Assembly: GCA_019752775.1 (NCBI GenBank)
Contig: JAIELU010000010.1
Location: 1 to 5,358 of the forward strand
Length of the DNA stretch: 5,358 nucleotides
Source: Campylobacterales bacterium
GTDB taxonomy: Bacteria; Campylobacterota; Campylobacteria; Campylobacterales; Arcobacteraceae
Direction of reading: 5' to 3'
The notes under the pieces were generated by a model. That model was not told where the DNA came from. It searched no databases and worked only from the letters and a program-made list of their open reading frames with translations. Positions 1-4,700 of this stretch are shown one piece after another (position 1 is the stretch's first letter; every line of letters begins with the position of its first letter). Position numbers and translations under genes: made by a program.

Positions 1-100
1 CTGTTTCATTGATTGATTTAGGAGTATGTGATGGTGGTGTTGATTTAGGTGGTGTTGATTTAGGTGGTGTTGATTTAGGTGGTGTTGATTTCGTAGGCAT
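1..100 (-). CDS. Hypothetical protein with N-terminal KSTPP repeats (5' part only)
   Basis: I do not recognise this protein. The reading frame opens with ATG at 100-98 and stays open to the window edge, giving 33 codons. GGAG (minus strand, 109-106) lies 5 nt before the ATG, and a TATAAT box lies about 30 nt upstream, so the start is well supported. The product begins MPT, then has four KSTPP units (residues 4-23), then SHTPKSINET. It is basic and rich in proline, serine and threonine, with no signal peptide or membrane segment in the visible part, so a disordered N-terminal region is likely. It lies 60 nt downstream of the integrase remnant on the same strand and may be cargo of the same old element; this is inference. 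The rest of the gene lies outside the window, so the function cannot be judged. Confidence 0.6.
   Translation of the reverse strand, partial: MPTKSTPPKSTPPKSTPPKSTPPSHTPKSINET
32..91 (-). repeat. Four tandem 15-bp units encoding KSTPP
   Basis: Read on the minus strand, the unit AAATCAACACCACCT occurs four times head to tail. Three copies are identical and the fourth differs only in its last base (CCA for CCT, both proline). The unit is exactly five codons, so gain or loss of copies keeps the frame. A decayed further copy (SHTP-KS) follows at residues 24-29. Identity at synonymous positions suggests recent expansion by slippage. Confidence 0.9.
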
Positions 101-126
101 TTTTTCTCCGAATAAATTTTTCAATT

Positions 127-157
127 ATTATATCGAACTTATTTATATAATGTACAA
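127..157 (-). promoter_or_regulatory. Probable promoter of the KSTPP-repeat gene
   Basis: On the minus strand a perfect TATAAT box (132-127) lies 26 nt before the start codon. TTGTAC (157-152) could be a weak -35 element, with a 19-nt spacer that is slightly long. Transcription would start near 120, leaving a leader of about 20 nt with the GGAG ribosome binding site. The surrounding DNA is very AT-rich, so a chance match is possible. Confidence 0.5.
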
Positions 158-160
158 TTA

Positions 161-596
161 TTATAAATTATTTAAATACTTTTCATACCAATCAATCAAG
201 CCCCTCATAGCATCCTTATAGCTAGAACGGTTATAAACTTCTTTTACTTTGTTTGTTTCTTTATGAGCTAATAAAGCTTTAATAACTTCTCCACTACATT
301 GATGTTCATTTGCATTTTCATAAGCTATTGTTGAAAACATTGCTCTAAAACTATGTGGTACAAATTCTTCTTAATGCTCCAATTAGTGTATTATCACTCA
401 TAGGTCTATCTTTACTTCTAACGCTTGGAAATACATATTTACCAGTTCTCGTGAATTGTTGCACTTCTTTTAGTATCTCTATTACTTGGTTTGCAAGTGG
501 AAGTATAAATTCTGTTTTTGTTTTCATTTTAGAAGATGGAATTATCCATTGTTTGTTTTCAAAATAATATATCCCTAAAAGTTTTAGATTTGATGA
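161..596 (-). pseudogene. Tyrosine recombinase (P4/phage-type integrase), C-terminal remnant with frameshift
   Basis: Two minus-strand frames together spell the C-terminal half of a P4-type integrase. The first frame (596-351) reads from about YYFENKQWIIPSSKMKTK to RYVFPS-like and DRPMSDNTLIGALRRI text, then hits TAG at 353-351. The second frame resumes around 367 with EFVPHSFRAMFSTIAYEN and continues through LLAHKE and VYNRSSY to a TAA at 163-161, ending WYEKYLNNL. The retained catalytic residues are the beta-hairpin Lys (KMKTK), His-x-x-Arg (HSFR), His (LLAHKE) and the Tyr nucleophile (VYNR). The first catalytic Arg, the core-binding domain and the arm-binding domain are missing, leaving about 145 codons of the roughly 400 usual for this family. 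A few residues between ALRRI and the HSFR box are also missing at the frameshift. It cannot encode an active recombinase. It lies just past the 3' end of ssrA, a common integration target. Confidence 0.85.
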
Positions 597-630
597 TTAT
601 TGATTAGATGGTATTGTTTATAAAAGAGGT

Positions 631-656
631 AAAAAGTGCCAATTTTGGTACTTTTT
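631..656 (-). terminator. Probable terminator of ssrA (hairpin usable in both directions)
   Basis: The arms AAAAAGT and ACTTTTT enclose CCAA/TTGG, giving a 26-nt near-palindrome. On the minus strand it has one A-C mismatch and ends in a run of five T, 25 nt beyond the tmRNA 3' CCA end. On the plus strand the mismatch becomes a G-U pair and the T run is also present, so it could stop transcription from either side. The stem is AT-rich, so its strength is uncertain. Confidence 0.6.
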
Positions 657-680
657 AGACTTTGTAAGTTTTTTATGGAT

Positions 681-1069
681 TGGTGGAGAAGACGGGAGTC
701 GAACCCGTGTCTTAAAATGCTTGACCTTAATATCTATACATGCTTTTTTAATTGTTCGATTTAATTTTAGAAAAGTACAATTAAACTTTAATAAAACTGT
801 CTTTTATGCGTTAGTCTTAACTTAAAAGATAATAATTAAGATATATCTGTTTGTTTGTTATACTTCGAATCCTACTCTAACAGAATAATCTGTAGGTGAA
901 GCAACACCCGCCTCTATTCAGAGAGCGGGGGTAGAGCAATTAAGCTGCTACCCTTTGAGGTGCGTAATTTGTATTGTTTGCATTTAAACATTTTTGAGCC
1001 TTTTAACGATATGCTCATACCGACATGCAACTAAAACCGAAACACTCCAATCGAAGCCAGGACTTCCCC
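681..1069 (-). ncRNA. ssrA: Transfer-messenger RNA (tmRNA)
   Basis: tmRNA rescues ribosomes stalled on broken mRNAs. It acts as alanyl-tRNA with SmpB, then as a short message that tags the product for proteolysis. The 5' end GGGGAAGTCCTGGCTTCGA (from 1069) and the 3' end CTTCTCCACCA (to 681) form a 7-bp acceptor stem with one G-U pair, and CCA is encoded. The T arm ACGGGTTCGACTCCCGT is present at the 3' side. The gene is one-piece, 389 nt, with a tag frame at 981-940 followed by a hairpin of the usual kind around the stop codon (GGGTAGCA pairing with TGCTCTACCC). It is transcribed divergently from the polyamine operon. The 3' end is a frequent integrase target, and a dead integrase lies next to it. 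End coordinates follow from the acceptor pairing. Confidence 0.97.
940..981 (-). other. tmRNA tag-peptide reading frame (ANNTNYAPQRVAA)
   Basis: The resume codon GCA at 981-979 opens a 13-codon frame, GCA AAC AAT ACA and onward, ending at TAA (942-940) inside the hairpin loop. It encodes ANNTNYAPQRVAA. The start resembles the C. jejuni (ANNVKFAP...) and H. pylori (VNNTDYAP...) tags, and the hydrophobic VAA end fits recognition by ClpXP-type proteases. The middle, QRV, differs from the AYAKAA end of those two relatives. The resume codon was chosen by family resemblance. Confidence 0.85.
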
Positions 1070-1088
1070 ATAACTCGAAAGTGAAGTT

Positions 1089-1098
1089 TACATAAGCA
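1089..1098 (-). promoter_or_regulatory. Possible extended -10 element of ssrA
   Basis: The minus strand reads TGCTTATGTA (1098-1089), a TG-n motif next to a TATAAT-like hexamer, 19 nt before the mature tmRNA 5' end. Transcription would start near 1083, leaving a leader of about 13 nt for RNase P to remove. No clear -35 is visible, which is common in this phylum. AT-rich DNA gives many such matches. Confidence 0.4.
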
Positions 1099-1183
1099 AT
1101 TATTAAAACCACGTTAATTGTAATCAAATTGTTACTAAATGGTAATTTTAAACTGTTTTATCCATTCTTATATTTAAAAATAG

Positions 1184-1189
1184 TACAAT
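1184..1189 (+). promoter_or_regulatory. Probable -10 box of the polyamine/polyphosphate operon
   Basis: TACAAT lies 28 nt before the dehydrogenase start codon, in the 148-bp divergent region shared with ssrA. It would give a leader of roughly 20 nt carrying GGAG at 1208-1211. The -35 region is weak and the upstream DNA is T-rich, as is typical of sigma-70 promoters in Campylobacterota. No operator or riboswitch-like structure was recognised in 1070-1217. Confidence 0.45.
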
Positions 1190-1217
1190 AATATATAAAA
1201 ATATATCGGAGTGAATA

Positions 1218-2411
1218 ATGAGCAAAAAAGGTATTTTAATTATTGGAGCAGGTGGAGTAAGTAGAGTTGCAACTGTTAAATGTGCAATGAATATTGACAC
1301 TTTTGAAAAGATTACATTAGCATCAAGAACAGTTTCAAAATGTGAATCAATTGCTGCGGATATTTTAAAAAATCAAGGAGTACAAATTGATGTAGCTTCT
1401 GTTGATGCTGACAATGTAGATGAATTAGCAAAATTAATTCAAAAAGTAAATCCAAAATTAGTACTAAATGTAGCGTTACCTTATCAAGATTTAACAATTA
1501 TGGACGCTTGTACAAAATGTGGAGTTGACTATGTAGATACTGCAAACTATGAACATCCAGATGAAGCTAAATTTGAATATAAATTACAATGGGCTAGAGA
1601 TAATCAATTTAAAGAAGCTGGAATCATGGGATTATTAGGTTCAGGTTTTGACCCAGGTGTTACAGGTGTATTTTGTGCTTATGCTCAACAAAATCTATTT
1701 GATGAAATTCACACTATAGATATTATGGATTGTAATGCTGGAGATCACGGATATAAATTTGCTACAAACTTCAATCCAGAAATTAACCTAAGAGAAGTAT
1801 CTGCAAATGGTAGATATTGGGAAAATGGAGAATGGATTGAAACAACTCCATTAGAAATTAGAGTTGACCATGATTATCCAGAAGTTGGTGTAAAACCTTC
1901 ATATTTACTTTACCATGAAGAGTTAGAGTCATTAGTGAAAAATATCAAAGGTTTAAAAAGAATTAGATTCTTTATGACATTTGGTGATTCTTATATTCAA
2001 CATATGAATTGTTTACAAAATGTTGGAATGTTAGGAATTGAACCAGTTATGCATAAAGGTGTAATGATTACTCCAATTGAATTCTTAACTACATTATTAC
2101 CTGATCCTGCAAGCCTTGGACCTAGAACTGTTGGTCTTACAAATATTGGTTGTATTATCGAAGGTATCAAAGATGGAAAAGCAAAAAAAGTTTACATCTA
2201 TAATATTTGTGACCACCAAGAGTGTTATAAAGAGACAGGAGCACAAGCTGTAAGTTATACTACAGGAGTTCCTGCCATGATTGGTTCTAAATTACTTTAT
2301 AAAGGTATTTGGAAAAATAAAGGTGTATTTAACATAGAAGAATTTGATGCGAAACCATTTATGGATGAGTTAATGACTCAAGGTCTTCCTTGGAAAATTG
2401 TAGAACTATAA
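1218..2411 (+). CDS. Carboxynorspermidine/carboxyspermidine dehydrogenase (saccharopine dehydrogenase family)
   Basis: This cytoplasmic enzyme condenses aspartate beta-semialdehyde with a diamine (putrescine or 1,3-diaminopropane) and reduces the imine with NAD(P)H to carboxyspermidine or carboxynorspermidine. The 397-residue protein opens with a Rossmann strand and the nucleotide loop GAGGV (residues 10-14). ASRT at 35-38 follows the second strand, where Ser-Arg often favours NADPH. NVALPYQ (84-90) and GSGFDPGVTG (141-150) are family-typical. The C-terminal part carries the substrate and dimer domain. GGAG at 1208-1211 sits 6 nt before the ATG. Family membership is clear from sequence. The polyamine role rests on nspC lying two genes downstream, because saccharopine dehydrogenase itself would belong to lysine metabolism, which nothing here suggests. 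Which diamine it uses cannot be read from the sequence. Its stop codon lies in the loop of a strong hairpin. Confidence 0.9.
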   Translation: MSKKGILIIGAGGVSRVATVKCAMNIDTFEKITLASRTVSKCESIAADILKNQGVQIDVASVDADNVDELAKLIQKVNPKLVLNVALPYQDLTIMDACTKCGVDYVDTANYEHPDEAKFEYKLQWARDNQFKEAGIMGLLGSGFDPGVTGVFCAYAQQNLFDEIHTIDIMDCNAGDHGYKFATNFNPEINLREVSANGRYWENGEWIETTPLEIRVDHDYPEVGVKPSYLLYHEELESLVKNIKGLKRIRFFMTFGDSYIQHMNCLQNVGMLGIEPVMHKGVMITPIEFLTTLLPDPASLGPRTVGLTNIGCIIEGIKDGKAKKVYIYNICDHQECYKETGAQAVSYTTGVPAMIGSKLLYKGIWKNKGVFNIEEFDAKPFMDELMTQGLPWKIVEL

Positions 2412-2425
2412 TTTAGTTCTACAAT
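2397..2425 (+). promoter_or_regulatory. Perfect 11-bp hairpin enclosing the dehydrogenase stop codon
   Basis: ATTGTAGAACT (2397-2407) is the exact reverse complement of AGTTCTACAAT (2415-2425), with a 7-nt loop ATAATTT that contains the TAA stop. No T run follows (the next bases are CTAGAAAG), so it does not look like a standard intrinsic terminator. It sits 17 nt before the rubredoxin start. It could protect the upstream mRNA from 3' decay, cause partial termination, or set the ratio of upstream to downstream product. These roles are inference. Confidence 0.6.
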
Positions 2426-2442
2426 CTAGAAAGAGATTTAAA

Positions 2443-2607
2443 ATGCAAAAATATATTTGTACAATTTGTGATTATATTTATGACCCAGAAATAGGTGATG
2501 CTGATTCTGGAATTGTTGCAGGAACTGCATTTGAAGATTTACCACAAGATTGGGAATGCCCAGATTGTGGTGTAAGTAAAGAGGATTTTGAGCCACTTGA
2601 AGACTAA
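2443..2607 (+). CDS. Rubredoxin
   Basis: This is a small soluble electron carrier with one iron bound by four cysteines. The 54-residue product has the full rubredoxin pattern: CTIC at residues 6-9, then DYIYDP, then PQDWECPDCG with Cys39 and Cys42, and KEDFEPLED at the end. Length and spacing match the family. A weak site (AAGAGA, about 2431-2436) precedes the ATG. It starts 31 nt after the dehydrogenase and its end overlaps the start of nspC, so it is co-transcribed and probably translationally coupled with polyamine genes. Rubredoxins commonly pass electrons to oxygen- or peroxide-reducing enzymes such as rubrerythrin or to diiron enzymes; no such partner is in the window. A direct role in polyamine synthesis is not known to me, as neither neighbouring enzyme needs it. 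Confidence 0.96.
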   Translation: MQKYICTICDYIYDPEIGDADSGIVAGTAFEDLPQDWECPDCGVSKEDFEPLED

Positions 2608-3745
2608 TAATATAATAGTAGATAGTTTTGACAGACTACCAAGTCCAAGTTTTGTATGTGAAGAGAAACTTTTAGAAAAAAATTTAATACTTCTAAAAAG
2701 AATCCAAGATGAAGCAGATGTAAATATTCTTTTAGCACTAAAAGGTTTTGCTTTATGGTCAACTTTTGATTTATGTAAAAAATATCTAAAAGGATGTTGT
2801 GCATCTGGACTTCATGAAGCAATCTTAGCAAAAGAAGAGTTTGGAGGAGAAGTTCATACTTATTCTGCTGCTTTTAAAGATGATGAAATTGATGAAATTA
2901 TCTCAATATCAAATCATGTAGTTTTTAATTCTTTTAATCAATTAAAAAGATATAAAGATAAAGCCTTTGGCAAAACATCATTGGGAATTAGATTAAATCC
3001 TGAATACTCAAGTGTTGAGGTTGATTTATATAATCCTTGTGCACCATTTTCAAGAATGGGAACTACAAAAGCAAATTTTGATGAGTCACAATTGGAGTAT
3101 TTAGATGGTTTTCATTTTCATGCTCTTTGTGAACAAAATGTTGATGCTCTTGAGGGTGCATTAGCAGCTTTTGAAGATAAATTCTCTCAATATTTTGACA
3201 AACTAGAATGGGTAAATTTTGGTGGTGGACATCATATTACAAGAGCTGATTATGATGTTGCAGGATTAATCAAACTTTTAAAAGATTTTAAAGCTAGATA
3301 CCCACATTTAAAAGTTTATTTAGAACCTGGTGAAGCAATTGGTTGGCAAACTGGTTACTTAGTGGGAACTGTACTTGATGTAATTAATAATGGCATGGAT
3401 TTAGTTATTTTAGACACATCAGCAGAAGCCCATATGCCAGATACTTTAGCCATGCCATATCGAGCAATGATTAGAAATTCTGGAGTTGCGCTTGAGAAAA
3501 AACATACATATAGACTTGGTGGAAATACTTGTTTAGCTGGTGATATTATTGGTGATTACTCTTTTGATAAGCCTTTAGAAGTTGGAGATAAAGTTATTTT
3601 TGAAGATATGATTCATTATACGATGGTAAAAACAACTACATTTAATGGAATAAAACTACCATCAATTGTTATAAAACATAATGAAGAGTGTTATGAAATT
3701 ATAAAGAATTTTGGTTATAATGATTACAAAATGAGACTTTCATAG
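2597..3745 (+). CDS. nspC: Carboxynorspermidine/carboxyspermidine decarboxylase
   Basis: This PLP-dependent enzyme removes CO2 from carboxynorspermidine or carboxyspermidine to give norspermidine or spermidine. It has the fold III (alanine racemase/DAP decarboxylase-like) layout: a TIM barrel followed by a beta domain. Numbered from TTG 2597 (382 residues), the PLP lysine is K49 in LALKGFA, the phosphate-binding glycine loop is FGGGHH (208-213), EPGE is at 243-246, and CLAGD with the conserved Cys and Asp is at 312-316. There is no ATG near the N-terminus. TTG 2597 is preferred because AGAGGA (2580-2585) lies 11 nt upstream. TTG 2588 is also in frame but only 2 nt from that site. The chosen start overlaps rubredoxin by 11 nt, which fits translational coupling. 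The product is certain to family level; spermidine versus norspermidine is not decided. Confidence 0.93.
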   Translation: MKTNNIIVDSFDRLPSPSFVCEEKLLEKNLILLKRIQDEADVNILLALKGFALWSTFDLCKKYLKGCCASGLHEAILAKEEFGGEVHTYSAAFKDDEIDEIISISNHVVFNSFNQLKRYKDKAFGKTSLGIRLNPEYSSVEVDLYNPCAPFSRMGTTKANFDESQLEYLDGFHFHALCEQNVDALEGALAAFEDKFSQYFDKLEWVNFGGGHHITRADYDVAGLIKLLKDFKARYPHLKVYLEPGEAIGWQTGYLVGTVLDVINNGMDLVILDTSAEAHMPDTLAMPYRAMIRNSGVALEKKHTYRLGGNTCLAGDIIGDYSFDKPLEVGDKVIFEDMIHYTMVKTTTFNGIKLPSIVIKHNEECYEIIKNFGYNDYKMRLS

Positions 3746-3754
3746 GAGATTTAA

Positions 3755-4699
3755 ATGACGGGGCAAGAAAGAAATATTATTGATAATGAATTTTCAGATA
3801 TGGAAGTTATTGATACAAAAGAGTCTGTAAAACATGATTATAAAAATAAAAGTAGAAAAAAAGAAGAGCTAGAAAAAAAAGAAGAAAATGGAGTTAAAAA
3901 AGTTCAGATTTGGGTTAGAGAAGAGACTTTAGAATATGAAAAAGAGTTAACAAAACTTCAAATTGAACTTTTAAAATTTCAAAATTATGTAAAAGAGCAA
4001 GGATTAAAAGTTCTTATGATTTTTGAAGGTAGAGATGCTGCTGGAAAAGGCGGAACTATCAAAAGAATTACAGAACACCTAAATCCAAGGGGTGCAAGAG
4101 TAGTAGCTTTGGAAAAACCAAGTGATATTGAAAAAACACAGTGGTATTTTCAAAGATATACACAATATCTTCCAAGTGCTGGAGAAATTGTACTTTTTGA
4201 TAGGTCTTGGTATAACAGAGCTGGAGTTGAGCCAGTAATGGGATTTTGTTCAACGGAAGATCATCATGAATTTTTAAGAGAAGTTCCTGAATTTGAAAAA
4301 ATGTTAGTAAAATCGGACATTGTTTTATTGAAATATTATTTCTCTGTTTCAAAAAAAGAACAGCTAAGAAGATTTAAAAAAAGAGAAATAGACCCTTTGA
4401 AACAGTATAAACTTTCACCTGTTGATAAAGAATCTCAGAATTTATGGGATAAATATACAATAGCAAAATTTTCTATGTTAATGGCTTCAAATACAGATCT
4501 TGCCCCATGGACTGTTATTAAAAGTGATAATAAGAAAAAAGCTAGATTAAATTGTATTAGACATATATTATCTAATGTTGATTATAAAAATAAGAATGAA
4601 GAAAAAGATTTTTTTAAAATAGATAAAAAAATCCTGATAAGTGGTACCCATGAGATTGAGAATATGGAACAGGACATTCAATTAGCGAGGTTATCTTAA
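3755..4699 (+). CDS. ppk2: Polyphosphate kinase 2 family protein (first paralogue)
   Basis: PPK2 enzymes transfer phosphate between inorganic polyphosphate and nucleotides, mostly using polyphosphate to make NTP from NDP. The 314-residue protein has a highly charged N-terminal stretch (residues 1-50), a helix YEKELTKLQIELLKFQ (61-76), the Walker A loop FEGRDAAGKGG (90-100), the Walker B-type box FDRSWYNRAGVEPVMGF (148-164), and a basic lid region around RRFKKREIDPLKQYKLS (205-221). PWTVIKSDNKKKAR and a C-terminal domain helix follow, then a variable tail of about 35 residues. All key motifs are intact. The lid and length fit the single-domain group (class I-like), but the subclass and preferred nucleotide are not proven. 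AGGAG at 3744-3748 overlaps the nspC stop and lies 6 nt before the ATG, so translation probably follows nspC closely. Confidence 0.92.
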   Translation: MTGQERNIIDNEFSDMEVIDTKESVKHDYKNKSRKKEELEKKEENGVKKVQIWVREETLEYEKELTKLQIELLKFQNYVKEQGLKVLMIFEGRDAAGKGGTIKRITEHLNPRGARVVALEKPSDIEKTQWYFQRYTQYLPSAGEIVLFDRSWYNRAGVEPVMGFCSTEDHHEFLREVPEFEKMLVKSDIVLLKYYFSVSKKEQLRRFKKREIDPLKQYKLSPVDKESQNLWDKYTIAKFSMLMASNTDLAPWTVIKSDNKKKARLNCIRHILSNVDYKNKNEEKDFFKIDKKILISGTHEIENMEQDIQLARLS

Positions 4700-4700
4700 A

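Noticed and set aside
32..91. Short tandem array considered as CRISPR
   Set aside because: The 15-bp units abut with no spacers and encode a peptide repeat, so it is a simple coding tandem repeat.
9..221. Plus-strand open frame of 70 codons with GGVDL repeats
   Set aside because: It is the antisense reading of the KSTPP repeat. The minus-strand frame has a good ribosome binding site and start, while this one has neither and runs into AT-rich spacer and integrase sequence.
355..567. Plus-strand open frame of 70 codons
   Set aside because: It is antisense to the integrase remnant, whose minus-strand reading has clear recombinase motifs. No ribosome binding site is seen.
1..680. A second copy of the tmRNA 3' end as the far attachment site
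   Set aside because: I looked for a repeat of the T arm and CCA end (GGTTCGA with flanks) to the left of ssrA and saw none in the window; it may lie further left.
1312..1497. Minus-strand open frames inside the dehydrogenase, nspC and ppk2 genes
   Set aside because: Their leucine-, histidine- and glutamine-rich translations are typical antisense shadows of AT-rich genes, and they overlap genes with intact family motifs. The same applies to 2604-2831 and 4068-4352.
2420..2425. TACAAT as a separate promoter for rubredoxin
   Set aside because: It lies in the right arm of the hairpin and has no visible -35 partner. The 31-nt gap and overlaps downstream are better explained by one operon.
2588..2590. 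Upstream TTG as the start of nspC
   Set aside because: It is only 2 nt after the AGAGGA site, too close for initiation. TTG 2597 has a workable 11-nt spacing. This is a preference, not a proof.
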